A DNA stretch of 64,000 nt from Epiperipatus broadwayi (GCA_028023455.1 JAQFVV010006216.1:749001-813000); one strand, 5' to 3'; positions 22,290 to 38,931 are shown, counted from the stretch's first letter. Translations and numbers: made by a program. The notes: a model not told the origin generated them from the letters alone.

Positions 22290-23200
22290 TATAAATTAAA
22301 TAAAGACAATAACGTTACATATGGCAATTAAAATTTAAACTAAACTATTGCAAGTAATAAAATGCATTTCTTTTTTAGTTATTTAATGAAATATAACAAT
22401 AATCATGATAATAGTAATAAAAATAAATGTCTACCTTTGCCTACTCGCATTAGTTTAGACAAAAATTGATTATACAATTTTAAAGTAATAAAATTAAAAT
22501 TAAATTATACACAATTTTTATAACAAAGATTATGAAGATATTTTTATTCATATTATATAAAAATATATGCATATATTCTTTATAACAATACGCTCCAATA
22601 TTTAGAAATGGAAATCAGAAAAAAAAATTAATTGCATTAACTTTTAATATAAAGTTTTTTTTTAAAAAGTATATATATATAAAATTGAATCTATAATTTT
22701 AATTAATGAATAGAAAAATTAAAATAAAACCTTCTGTATACATATTTTTTATATGCATAGATAAATAATTGCTTAAAAACTTAACTAAAGCATTAAAGTT
22801 TAAATTAACTAACTCATAAGATGACTTGAATGTTTAAAGTTGTAAATGCGAATACTTGTAATTCAAAGTGGAGTAATGTTCATAAGTTTATAAATTTTTA
22901 TTGCATATGTGTAATATTTAAGCAAAGTTAAAGCAGCGTTTAAAATAATCCATTGCAAAGCAAAAACCTCTCAAACAGCTTTTAGCTTACTTCTGAATTT
23001 TATATATTTAATATTTTTCTTTCTTGTTCTATTTTCCAGCTAGAGGTATCTGGATTTTATTTATAATATTTTAATTGTTGATAATGATGAAATGCAAAAA
23101 AATATAATGCTTAGATGATAATAAATTCGAAAATTGTAAGCATATATTTTCCTGCAGCAGCCATTTACTTGCAAAATAACATGTTCATAATAACATTTAC
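22290..23200. other. AT-rich DNA, no gene seen
   Basis: No open frame, repeat array or inverted repeat that I can support. Confidence 0.5.
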
Positions 23201-23202
23201 AT

Positions 23203-23759
23203 TAGTAAAACTATATTGGCGTTATTAACACCTAACCCGCAAAGCTACTGTTTACTTTCATTATTAAATTTCTTTGCTCAGCACTTTCAAGAGGTGTGCT
23301 CTCATATTCATAGCTCTGAGTGAAGTAACTCTCTATAGTTATATGCAAATTATAAAAGGTTAAAGGTCAATTGCTCCAATTCTTTGATATCAAGAAGCAT
23401 GTGTCTTTACAATTGATAGTGTTGCAATCCATAGCAATGAAGCAGGCCTCCTTCACTTTTCTTTTCATATTCTGTCTTTCTTTGCAGATCAGGTTGATTT
23501 CTTGTGGGTCACACTGGTGTCCTGCCAATTTCTGATGTAGTGCAATGATGGAATAGTATGATAGATCTGACTGTGCCTTGGTGTATGAATATCTATGTTG
23601 TAGTAATCTGTTTTCCAGTGCTGTCTTAGTTTCCCCATAATATTAAGCCCTACAATTTGTGTGAGTGCATGAAACATTATAAATGGCCTGTGGTGTTTGA
23701 GCCAGTATTAAACAGTAGCTTTGCAGATTAGGTGTTAATTGCACCAATATTGTTTTACT
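23203..23759 (-). mobile_element. PLE family C 3' fragment enclosed by 51-bp inverted repeats
   Basis: Inverted ends 23203-23253 and 23709-23759 (AAAGCTACTGTTTA mirrored as TAAACAGTAGCTTT; AGTAAAACTATATTGG mirrored as CCAATATTGTTTTACT) box a GIY-YIG coding fragment and PLE 3' untranslated sequence. The untranslated part (AGCACTTTCAA, near 23280) is shared with the family C copy at 53 kb. Same architecture as the 57.3-kb element. Confidence 0.8.
23375..23693 (-). pseudogene. GIY-YIG endonuclease fragment of a PLE
   Basis: Minus-strand translation starting near 23693 reads PQAIYNVSC, then CRA, a TAA stop, then YYGETKTALENRLLQHR, a middle rich in Tyr and Ser, and finally EINLICKERQNMKRKVKEA and CNTINCKDTCFLISKNW. 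This is the GIY-YIG core (IYNVSC and YYGET) with the usual K-E-R-x-N...KRKxKEA helix of PLE endonucleases. It resembles the 53-kb copy (GVYQIQC...YYGET). One internal stop; otherwise open for about 105 codons. Confidence 0.8.
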
Positions 23760-24196
23760 CATATAATTTTGGCACCCAAAGTTTTTAAAACAATTTTATA
23801 CTACAACATTTACATTGTAAATTAGAAAATTACAATTTTATTTTGAATAAACCTAATTTACAAATTAATAATTGTGGTAATTGTGGAAAGTTTTAAAAAG
23901 GCTAGGAAGTACTTCACTTTTGAGTTCTTATTGTTTTCTGAATCTACGCATTTATCCCTTTCTTGGATTTAGTGAATTAGCAACATATTTTTAGTGTTTT
24001 GCTGTGCAAGTTTTTATATAGGCACAATATTTTCTGATGCAATATGCAAATATCTATTAAAATATTCTTATTGTTCATCATCTCTATTTACAAATTAAAT
24101 ATATTTTTTTCAGTATTTATTAAATACTTAGCACATTCTGTAGATAGAAATTTAGTAATTGAAAAAGTTCAAGTAATACTAACATGATTTTATTTT

Positions 24197-24417
24197 AAAA
24201 CAGGCAAAACTCACTATATATATTGCCACACACAGCAAGCTAGAGTAGTCAATGGATTCCAGAAGGCTTGTGCATAAAATCCCCATCTAGTGCCTACTCA
24301 TCCAATATCCCCAGACTAGTTTCTGGCTTGCTGTGTGTGGCAATATATATAATGAGTTTTGCCTGTTTTAACAACAGTTATACACAACCATAAGAGGAGG
24401 TGGTCATGTGATTTTTA
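24197..24417. mobile_element. Short foldback retroposon, 13-bp TSD, hammerhead family
   Basis: Flanked by ATGATTTTATTTT at 24184-24196 and 24418-24430. The element opens AAAACAGGCAAAACTC and ends GGTCATGTGATTTTTA. Inverted arms of 45 bp (24197-24240 and 24326-24370) surround a core that on the minus strand reads GAAACTAGTCTGGGGAT, the 3' half of the hammerhead motif; CTGATGA itself is missing. The core GCATAAAATCCC is shared with the 35-kb element. Confidence 0.85.
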
Positions 24418-24430
24418 ATGATTTTATTTT

Positions 24431-25118
24431 GTTTTATTATATAAATATCTTCTTTGTTTTTATTAAATAACCAGCCAACTTTAGTATAAATTTATTTTCT
24501 TTCAAAACTAAAGCAATAAGTTTCATTTGGTCACCCAAAAAAAAAAAAAACACTTAACAGCTTTCTTTATACTTCAATAAATTGTTATCTTTATTAATTT
24601 TGCACTTTAATTTACAGTAAAATACATTTAAAAATTTTAAAGGCTAAGAAGTAATAATGTGTGTAATGCCATCTCAAAGACTGCAAGAATGTAATTGAAG
24701 AAATATACAAGACTTAGATAGAATGCTGTGAAACAAGGATGCGACTTTTGATCAAATAGAATATGTAAAAAATCTAATTTAAATAATTATGTATACATAA
24801 TACTCCTCAATATTAATAGGACTGCACACCTAGCTAATCAGTGAGAGCTATACCAAAAATACTCAGCCCTATGTAAATAGTAAATATTTTATATAAGAAA
24901 AATAATAACATTTTATATCATGGGCATTAAAAATATTTTGTCAATAAAATTATATATGTGTGTATATAACACTTGGTAATAGTCATGCTTACTTAAATAC
25001 CAAGTTCTACTTGTACAAAAGAACATATAGAAAGATAATGAATAATATTTCTGTACATTAATTTTCACTATACCATTTTCATGCAATGTAGAATTGGTTT
25101 TTATCCACTTTTAACACT
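24431..25118. other. AT-rich DNA, no gene seen
   Basis: No supported feature except a poly(A) run at 24537-24551 and a short (TA)(TG) run near 24950. Confidence 0.5.
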
Positions 25119-25580
25119 TGCATAAAGGAAGTAATTATAAACATATGACCAAAAACATGTGAAAATGTATGATCCTCAAGGTGCATATTTTATGCTAAAA
25201 TAGCACTCATAACTTTGCTCAGATCACAATCTCTTACAAGAGTATTGGCACTATTCCCAAACATGGGTGAGAGTGGTGTAGTGAAAAATACACTACAGAA
25301 ATGGATAATCTGTATTCTAATGCATGACTAATAAAAATTATTTTCCATTAAGTGGTTTGTATCAAAGTTGTGAGAGCATTAAGTTGGACACTGTCAATTA
25401 AACTATAATAATTGGGTATCTATATATACTGAACAATGATAAAGTTAGGTGTAAAAGATTGTGATCTGGGCCAACTTAGAGTGTTAATACGGCAAATGAT
25501 GTGCATTTTGAGAATTATACATCTTTTTCACATGTCCTTCTTTGGTCATATATTTATGATTACACTCTTCTACAAGGTAT
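25119..25580. mobile_element. Imperfect foldback element
   Basis: Arms about 25119-25240 and 25450-25580 are diverged inverted repeats, for example CAGATCACAATCTCTTAC versus the mirrored GTAAAAGATTGTGATCTG, and CATATGACCAAA versus TTTGGTCATATA. The blocks AAAATACACTACAGAAATGG and AAAATTACACTATAGAAATA inside and just right of it are direct repeats. Non-coding, clearly older than the other foldbacks. Confidence 0.65.
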
Positions 25581-26007
25581 TAAAAACATAAAAAAACTAA
25601 ATCCCTACTTTGTGTGATGTGATGAAAATTACACTATAGAAATATTATTTATTAAGTGGATAATCTCTAGTCTAATGAATGAATTGCAAAAATTATTTAT
25701 ATAGAGAGATGTTGAGATAGTTATCCTATACCCCAAAGTTAGATTTTAAATTTATGCAATGGAAAAAATTCCAAAAAGAATTAACTGATAATAAAAAGAA
25801 AAAAACAAGTGGTTTCCAATTTATATATTTACAAATATATTTATATATAACCACTTATTTTGGTGAAACAATTTTGACATGGAAAAAATATAAAATACAT
25901 TGATAGTGAATAGGTCTTATCTCCATGCTTCAAATAAAATTCCAAATTTCATGCTATAAATATAAGTAATTTGAAAAGTAAATACACAAAAATTGTTATA
26001 TATATAT

Positions 26008-26138
26008 ATAATTGAAATAATAAATTTAACGGTTTACAAACTATTACAAACAATCCTACCGTTAAATTTATTATTTCAATTATAATTACAATTTTGTTTT
26101 TAATTAACGGACATTTTATTTATTTTACATATATATAT
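26008..26138. mobile_element. Hairpin relative of the 57-kb PLE-derived element
   Basis: Perfect 26-bp arms (26008-26033 and 26058-26083) around a 24-bp loop TTACAAACTATTACAAACAA. The arms, the loop and the right-hand tail (ATTACAATTTTGTTTTTAAT and TTAACGGACATTTTATTT, to 26138) match the ends of the element at 57262-57740, but the PLE coding insert is absent. Confidence 0.8.
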
Positions 26139-26139
26139 A

Positions 26140-27674
26140 ATACCATCATTGTAATTCCTTAACAACAATACTAGTTATTTTATAAGACCTGTTAGCAAAA
26201 CTGTTTAAAATCTATTTTAACTTTGTTTCACAATAACATAAATCATCTTATGACTGTGCTACAACATAAAACTTTTAGATTGACTAATTTTATGTTATTA
26301 TAAAAGCAACATTAAATATAAAATTATTTTAATTGTTAAACAAATAGACATAGAATGGAAAAAGTATATGTTTGAAATAATACAATAAAAATTTAGTAAA
26401 TATGAGATTCTAAGTGTATTGTATCATTTTGGTTTCTATTAAAATGAAATTCAATAATAAGCACTATTAGTTCAAACTAACCAAACATATTATCAAAATT
26501 AATAAAATTAATTAAAATACAAATAAATATTTATTAATAATAATGTAAAATAAAATTAAGTATTTTTAGCTCTAAATTATTCATTTAAGTTATTTTGACA
26601 TCATTATGTAATAAAAACAAAACTTTCATAAGATTATCTATGTTAGAAGTATCAATCAATGTGTGTGAAATAGATGCACATTTTTTTATGTTGCTTTATT
26701 ATTTGAAACGATCAGTGGGTTCCATGTTTCTTAGTCTTAAAATAATCTTGATTGATAATTTAACTGAATTCTAAATATACAAATCAAAACTATATTTTAA
26801 GGATATAAAGTTAATTCCCTTGAATTGTTTTTTTATTAATTCATAATAACTATAATATAGTGTGTTTTTGTCATATGATAGTTTATTATTTCAAACATCT
26901 AATTATTTTAGGTCTCTTTACATGAGATATTACAAACTGATTAGTTAGCTATAAAAAAGTGAGAAATCAACAATGCAAGGACTAATTGTCTAGATAGTCA
27001 ATTAATTAGAATACTTTTGGTAGTATTGACTTCCATATTTTTAGTTTATATAAAAATTATAACAATATTTCCAATTTTTCTTGTAGTTATACTTTATGAT
27101 TTTTTTATTATTATTTTAGAAACTGTGATTCTTTAATAATTTATCAGTATTTTAACTCCAATAACTTAACTTCTCAGATGGCATTTTAAAAACATTCACA
27201 TAATTAACTTAACACATGGTTCATTACTTTATATGTTTGTTTGTTGTGCAAGATATTGATTTATTTTTCTATTATATCAAGATGAACCTACTTGTTTTTT
27301 GAATCTATTTATAAACTAATCTGATTTCAAAAGTAATAGCTTATTTACCAATTTATTTTAGTTATAGCTGACTTTTGAAATTAATAGTTTCTTTTCCGCA
27401 TAAAATATTTCAGATTTAATTAACTATTCCAAATAATGTAGCTATTTACTATATATAAATTTTATTTAATGAGAATACGTTTTTTCTTTATATTTATAAA
27501 ATATTTAAAATACGCCATACAATTAAAAAATACAAAATTTTAAATGAAGTCTTTTTTATATTATAATAACTCTAATGTTTAATTTATACTTGATAAATAT
27601 ATGTTTTAAAAATTATGACTTCTATTTGTTTAACAAGGCACTGAGTAAACCAAAATATTTCCTTCTCAATCTCT
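26140..27674. other. AT-rich DNA, no gene seen
   Basis: No supported gene or repeat. GC content is very low and open frames are short. Confidence 0.5.
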
Positions 27675-31120
<3,446 letters not shown>

Positions 31121-31163
<43 letters not shown>

Positions 31164-31218
31164 TTTTTTAAATTCCAACTTAATTTTTTTTCATTATTTT
31201 ATAATACCACACCACCCT

Positions 31219-31305
<87 letters not shown>
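31121..31305. repeat. (TA)n(TG)n and (TA)n microsatellites
   Basis: (TA)n then (TG)n at 31121-31163, and a second (AT)n array of about 84 bp at 31222-31305, separated by 58 bp. Confidence 0.97.
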
Positions 31306-31307
<2 letters not shown>

Positions 31308-31309
31308 AA

Positions 31310-32414
31310 CTATATTTTATTATGTATAAAATGTTTAGATAATATATTATTTGATTGATTAACACATTCATTGTGTTTATCTATCTATCATACTTCAAAT
31401 AGAACTTAGCAAATATTCCATTAAATAAAATGTTATATTGCATCCTTTTATTTTTACAATTAAACCTTTTTTCTATGTATTATTAATATCATTAATTTTA
31501 ATGTATTCTATTTAAATTTCCAAATCTTTATGTGTAAAAAAATTAATATTTAATATTTAAAATATATATATCTAAATAAAGTTGCTATCTGAAAACAGTA
31601 GAACATGCCATAATTGCCCTATTCAATATGTTAGAAAAATGAAATATTAGATATTAGAATGATATGTTATTAAGAAACAATATATTTACAATTTGTTATC
31701 ATCAAAGAAACAAAAAAAATCTAAAAATTATTTAATCATTTATTGTTATAAAAATATTTTACTTACAGTTTTCAAAAAAGCAATTTTCTTTTCATTGGTC
31801 GAGGAAGATTCTGATTCTCATACCAAACATTCTAAGAGCAGTCTCTTTAAAAATAAAATGTTTTCAAAGACAATCCCCTACTAGTAACATAGTTTCAGTA
31901 ATAAGTCTTTTACAAATATATTGCATTATAAACATTAACAATTACTGAAAATCACATTTTCCATTTATTTAGTGCCAGGATAAAACAATCAAAAGTATCA
32001 GCCCATCACAAATTTAATTTCTAGTCCACTTTCTTTATAGCTTTGTCATAACAATAAAAGATACTGTAAGTATTGCACAAAGGTCTGTAAAGGTCTTTAT
32101 AATTCTGACATCTTTAGGTTTTTTTTTAATTAATACATTAAAATCATAATGTCACAGAGAAAAACAACTACAAAACATTGCACACTGTAATATGTTATAC
32201 ATATGCTTTAAAACAATGTAGAAAAGTAGTAATTGCAGTGTCATTGTAATGCCTAAAAAGTGAAACTTAAAGCATAAATACCACTGAACACTACCATTAG
32301 ATTAAAGCAAGAAATGAATGATTTATTTTTAAAAAATCAGCATTTGCTGATAAACAGCCATAAATACTCAAGTGGAAATACAAAACAATTAGAAATAAAT
32401 TTCACTTCATCTTT

Positions 32415-32420
<6 letters not shown>
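31310..32420. other. AT-rich DNA, no gene seen
   Basis: No supported gene. The short open frame at 31693-31884 has no recognised similarity. Confidence 0.5.

Positions 32421-32462
<42 letters not shown>
32421..32462. repeat. (AT)n microsatellite
   Basis: Uninterrupted AT dinucleotides for about 42 bp. Confidence 0.95.
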
Positions 32463-32464
<2 letters not shown>

Positions 32465-34725
32465 TTATCTAAAATTTTCTTTTCTAAACAGTTTTTAGTT
32501 TATTGAGAAATTTTTAGCAAATATATAAAGTTGTATAAAATCAAATGTGCAACATTCATTTTAAACTCACAAAAAGTGTGTGCACTTATTAAAATTTAAA
32601 ATGTCCAAGTGTTAAAATCGTGAATGGTATTATAATTGTTAAAGCTTCAAGTTAAAGATTTATTTTGAAATTTGATTAAATTCATTTGTATGTAAATTAG
32701 CTCCCATGCTGATTACCATGAATTAGATTTATGGGTGTAGAATTTATTATGTAAATGCAGTTATTAAGTAATTGTTGAATTGTTAAAATATATTATATCT
32801 AGTTGGTGAATTTATTTACAATTTTGTTTTGTAAATTGTTGGTAGGATTTCAAAAGGAATGACCTCACATATTTGGGTTCAATTATTATTAAATTTGAGA
32901 TTGAATTAAAAAAAACAATCTCTGTTATTAAATTGGGTTATTGTTAAATTGGATTCTAACCTAAAGTGGCATGTCTTAGAATTATGATTGTAAAGAAGTT
33001 GTACTGATTATAATAATCTCATATTACATAGATATATGTTACTATGCTAGGAAATCAATGATATGAGTAAGTGTATTTGTGAAGATCAGTCATATATAGG
33101 ATTATATCCTAAGATACTAAAGGTCAAGGATTTACTCTATAACAAATGTCCTCACTCATATAATCATATGTAATTGAATGGTTAATGTTTTGACATTAAT
33201 CAAAATAAACTTTTGGAATTTTACAAATAATAGAGAAATGATGATGACTTATCAAGTAATTATTACCATCAAATTGTAATCAGTTATAAAGAAAAAGTGT
33301 TATAAATTTCTATGATATAGATTGTAATGTAACCATGTTTAGACAAAAGTATATTTTATGTTGTCAGACAATTATACTTTGTAAATAAACTATTGGTTAT
33401 TACTTGTTTAATCACTATTAACTTGTTTATATGTAATATTTTGTCTGGTCTGCATATTAATTCAATATCTATTTCATTGTAACTTATGTTCTATGTAATT
33501 TGAACAGGTATTACAAATAGTGATTGGGTAGTGGTTTCATCATCACATATTAAAGAAAATATTTTGGAATCTAGTAAAGTATATAAATAATCAATATATG
33601 TCCATATATTTCCTAATATTTAATGCCAGGTGGTGTCCAAATCAATTAAAATAAATTTAAACACATATAAGCTGACCATTAGAATATAATATCTAATATT
33701 TTAAATGATGTGATGCTATATAATCTACTGGTCAATATTTGCTCATCCCATTGCCACAACTGAGTTTGATTGTCTATACAAAAATTTATGCTTTTTATTT
33801 ACCCTACATAGTTTTGAATAGTGATAGAATGATAGATTCAACAAGTTTCTAAATCAAAATTCAATCTGTTGTTTCTGATGCTCAATTGTCATATGATCTC
33901 CTAAGCAACTAATTATTTAATTATTTTATAGGATAATTTTATTTCAAATAACTATTTTGTAAATATTATTTCTTCTTTAGCAATCAAATTTTGGATCTAT
34001 ACATCAAAAAATAATAGTAAAATTTTGCTTGTTATATTATTTTTTCCTTTTTTTTTTCTTTTTAAAGAGCACGATTACTTTGAATAAGTTCTCTTTTGTT
34101 AACTTTACTTTTTTTACTTATTTATGACATTATCATCATTTTCATTGGTTTTAATAAAATGTATTTCATATTTTTTAAATATATAGCATTATATGTCTAA
34201 CTAACTTTCCGTACAATTGTTTTAAAGCTGAAGGAAAACTAATAAAGAAATTGTCTTAGTATTATTTTTATTTTTAAAAAGCTAACTCGATATAGTTTAT
34301 TGTATTAAAAAGTTTATAAATTGAAATTTGTGTAGGAATATAAAATGAGTTGATTTTCAAAAGCTGTAATCAGAGAGGTGAACGTAATGATACTTTTATT
34401 GTTTATTTCACTGATTTAATGAAGTGTATACTAGCAATCAGCTAATAAATTTATTGAAATGTCAAAAAAAATTTGATGTTTCTTTTTATTTTATATACTT
34501 TATTTTTCAAAAATCACAATTTAAAGCAAACTTTTTTATCAATGTCATATCGTGCAAACTGTTTTTTAATCAACTCGAGGCAAAAGTACTTCTCTAGAAA
34601 CCTCTTCAAATAATTATAATATATATATACTATTTTATTTAGGGTTTTTTTTTTAAAATTTAATTCTTCACATTTTGTACGCACTTTTTAACGTAATGAA
34701 AATTGAGTACGATTTTTTTTATATA
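32465..34725. other. AT-rich DNA, no gene seen
   Basis: No supported gene, RNA or inverted repeat. Confidence 0.5.
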
Positions 34726-34728
34726 TGC

Positions 34729-35063
<335 letters not shown>

Positions 35064-35074
35064 ATAATAAAGTA

Positions 35075-35367
35075 TTAAACATCACATGATCACTATTTCT
35101 ATACTTACACAAGCTGTCAAAACAATAATAAACTCCCCATACAGTAATGCTACCCAGTGCAAACCATATTAATCAATGGATACAGGAAGGTTTATGCATA
35201 AAATCCCTATCTCACACCTCACTGAAGAAAGCCACAGGCTAGAAATTAATCTGGAAATATTGGATGAATAGGCAAAAGAGATTTTATGCACAAACCTTCT
35301 TGCATTCATTGATTACTATGGCTTGCACTGGGTGGCACTACTATATGAAGAGTTTGTCATTGTTTTC
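35075..35367. mobile_element. Foldback retroposon of the hammerhead family, 11-bp TSD
   Basis: Flanked by ATAATAAAGTA at 35064-35074 and 35368-35378. In minus orientation it opens GAAAACAATGACAAACTC and ends GATCATGTGATGTTTAA, the same termini as the 24-kb element. Arms of about 90 bp (near 35120-35208 and 35275-35362) are inverted. A decayed hammerhead lies in the centre on the plus strand. Confidence 0.85.
35216..35262 (+). ncRNA. Degenerate hammerhead-like motif
   Basis: CTGAAGA (for CTGATGA) at 35222-35228, stem II AGCC/GGCT with loop ACA, then GAAATTAATCTGG where the family has GAAACYAGTCTGG. Stem II is well paired but the core change (U to A), the lost stem III and the AUC triplet argue against activity. 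Confidence 0.4.
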
Positions 35368-35379
35368 ATAATAAAGTAA

Positions 35380-36040
35380 ATAAATGATTAATTGGTGAGG
35401 AAATCATGAGTTATTCAAATATCAGAAGTGAGAGATTAAGCTTTGATAGAAATATTTCACTCACAAATTTATATTTCTATGCTATAGTAAAATAGCATAT
35501 TTTATCAATTTTGTAAAAGCTCATCTTTGATCAAGCAGCACCATGAATAGCATGTCAGCTACCATGACCATTACCTTAAATCCAAATCAAGATGAAGCTT
35601 GAAAAAATTATCTGCATGAATAGACAACCAGCCCAGTTAGCTACCCAAATTTAGTCTTGCCATTTTTAGCTGAAGGTTATAAATCCAAGGGTAGTCTGGT
35701 TTTATCAAATATGTATCAATTCATTATCATGAAAACAGTTATGAGTGAATAAATGATCTCATTGTAAAATAATGTTTTTAATATTGTAAGTCTATCATAT
35801 ATTTCTAACAATTATACTCTTAATTTCAAATATTGATTGTATATATGAAAAAAAATGATAACTTTTGACATATATTTCAACCCAGCTACTCTTTTTTACT
35901 TAAGTTTTCTTCTATTTTCCAAATGACCCTTATCATTTGGTTTTGTGATTATTTATGTATCCCATGCAAGTTTATATTATAAGTGCAGTATATGAATATG
36001 CACATATATTTAAAGCTTAAATGTAGAAATGAAGAAGACC
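35380..36040. other. AT-rich DNA, no gene seen
   Basis: No supported feature. Confidence 0.5.
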
Positions 36041-36041
36041 A

Positions 36042-36132
36042 AAAGTATATATATAAAATGAAGTATATAATTACTTATATATTGATAAAGTATATATATA
36101 AAATGAAGTCTAAAATTACTTAAATATTGATT
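36042..36132. repeat. Two-copy tandem duplication, about 47 bp unit
   Basis: AAAGTATATATATAAAATGA followed by AGT...ATTACTTA.ATATTGAT occurs twice in direct orientation with a few differences. Confidence 0.75.
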
Positions 36133-36139
36133 AAGTAAT

Positions 36140-37520
36140 AATATTCCTATTACTTAAATTGTTTAAATTTAAATATAAAAGGTTATCTATTTAGTATAAA
36201 TATTTAATTTTATTTCTGATTTTGATATAGATCAAAATTTTTGATACAGCTTAAAAACATGTCTTTTCTAAGATACTTCATTTTTGAGAACTTTATTTAT
36301 AGATTTAATTTTATAATCTATTTTTATTTAAAAGATTAAGATAAATATTTTTGATGATTGTAAACTAACAAACAGCATGATGATAATATTGTTTTATTAA
36401 TTGAGAGAGAAGACTTACTGTTACTCTTTCTGTTTATAAATTACAGTGTATCCACTATAAATAATGGGTTCAGTTTAGCTGTCAAGATGTAAAATGTTAG
36501 TTTGACAAAAACAGAAGATCCATGTTGGTTGAGAGAAATAAATTGGGATGGCTTCTCTTGACTTCATATCTCAAAATGTGTAGAGAAAATCCTGCTTGCC
36601 CAGCAGAAATATAGAAATTATAGAAGCTAAAGTGAATTTAGAATCATCATCATTTATTTGAAATTTATGTTAGCCATGACATACTAACATTCTATATTAA
36701 AAAAGCATCCTAATACTGAGAGATGTGAGTGGTATACATTGACTTACAATAGAAATATGTAGAAGTACATATAGAAGAAACTGATTGCATATATAGCCCA
36801 CATGATGCTGATAATTTTTACATATTTGTGAACCTCAGATGGAAGAAAGTGACAAACGAGTAATATATATATTAGTATTAATATATTATTTCAAACACTA
36901 ATACTGCTAGTAAGGAAAATCTATTTCCATTTATTGCTTAAAATATATAAATATTTTGATATCCACTGTACAGTACAAATTTATTTTAAAAGTAGAAAAC
37001 TTTTGAGTAAACGAAATAAATTATCGAGCTAATAAAAAAAATATTTAGGAAAAAAATTAAAATGAGTGAACAATTTAGAGTCCTCAAAGGATAAAAACTC
37101 TAGGTATATTTTCTTTGAACTTTTTTTTTTTGTCACTCATAAAAAAATTTTTTTTAGACTTAGAAAAATATAATAGAATTTCCAAACATATTGTTTTTAG
37201 TAACAGATGAAAGTAGATTTTGGTTAATATAAAATATTGTTAAAAATAATTTTAAATGCAAATTAATCTTAAAAATTGAGAAATTATTTTTATATTAGAA
37301 TATGAATGTGTGTGCTCCTATGATATAAATGTTTAATATTTAGTTATTTATATGTTGTTCAAATAAAGTATTAGTTTGAAAGCAATAATAATAATGGAAA
37401 TATTTTATATTAAAATATATATGCACATATGTAGGGTTATATGTATGAGTCCTTATTTAAATCTCTCCATAAATTTTATCTTTTAAAATATTTGTAGATA
37501 TTTGTAAGAACTAAAAATTA
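36140..37520. other. AT-rich DNA, no gene seen
   Basis: No supported feature. Confidence 0.5.
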
Positions 37521-37526
37521 AAAAGA

Positions 37527-38066
37527 TATATTTTGATATTATAAGATGTGATATGTTGGACTATTTCCATCATTTATGAGTGAATGTTGAATGTATAAAA
37601 AATTTTAAACTTTATTTAAACTTTCCAAATACAAACAACTTGTTAGTAATGACACACAAATACACAATATAGGTTAGTAATTACACAACATTTTGAGTAG
37701 TATTATTCTCCACTCATCCTTGGGTGTTGCTGGCCTATAAGCACAGTGACAATATTTGCTTAGAAGTTGAATTTGCACCTTAGCTTGCTTTAAATTCGAT
37801 ATTCAAGAAACTAAAGATGCGAGTTCAACTTCTAAGTGTATATTGTTTCTGTGCATATGGGTCAGCAATACCCAAAGAAGAGTGGAGAATAATACTACTA
37901 GGACTGTTGTGTAATTAATAACCTGTATTGTCTATTTGTTTGTTATTACTAACAAGTTGTTTGTATTTGGAAAGTTTAAATAAAGTATAAAATTTTCTAT
38001 ACATTCAACATTCACTCATAAATGATAGAAAAAGTTCAACATATCACATCTTATAATATATATTTT
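37527..38066. mobile_element. Large foldback element, about 250-bp arms
   Basis: Arms about 37527-37790 and 37825-38066 pair with few mismatches: outermost GATGTGATATGTTG mirrored by CAACATATCACATC, then TATGAGTGAATGTTGAATGT, CCAAATACAAACAACTTGTT, and GTAGTATTATTCTCCACTC mirrored by GAGTGGAGAATAATACTAC. The centre (about 35-60 bp) is unpaired. No coding and no hammerhead motif. The family is not recognised. Confidence 0.85.
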
Positions 38067-38094
38067 GATCTTTCACTTTTTTTAATTTTAATTT

Positions 38095-38352
<258 letters not shown>

Positions 38353-38893
38353 AAACTTATTTAATACTATAATAGTTTAAGTATTGTGTATATTTTTTAT
38401 TCACACTAACAAACTCTCAAGAAATTCTATTTATGTGATATATTTATATTACATGTGTACATCTATAAGATTTTTTGTAGAATTATTTAAGTGGCACTAA
38501 ACATCCACTTTATTTTATACATTTAATAATCATAACAATTAGCTTAGAGATGTCAATATACTCATGCTACCAAATGATTCTCAACATTGATCATAATCAA
38601 CATTGATATAATCATCCTAGCATTTTAGACATAAGATTATCTTTATAGTTACTTTAGCACTTAAATAAGTACATGCAATTGAAATATTAATATCTGTTCT
38701 AAAATATTTTCATCCAAATTTGGAATCAACTATATGTTGGTTGCCTAAAATTGTATATTATGCCTTATTACTTATTGTAACTGGTATCTATTGTTAATCT
38801 ACTGATTCTTTGTCTTTTTTTACTGTGTTCATATTTATTTATTGATTATTAGTATTTATTTGATCATGTTTTCCCTTTCATGTCATGCTGTTA

Positions 38894-38897
<4 letters not shown>

Positions 38898-38931
<34 letters not shown>

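Noticed and set aside
23270-23340. Hammerhead-like order in the PLE family C 3' untranslated part (ATATGAGAG, CACACCTC, GAAAG on the minus strand)
   Set aside because: The CUGAUGA core and UH cleavage site are absent here and in the 53-kb copy, so I do not call a ribozyme.
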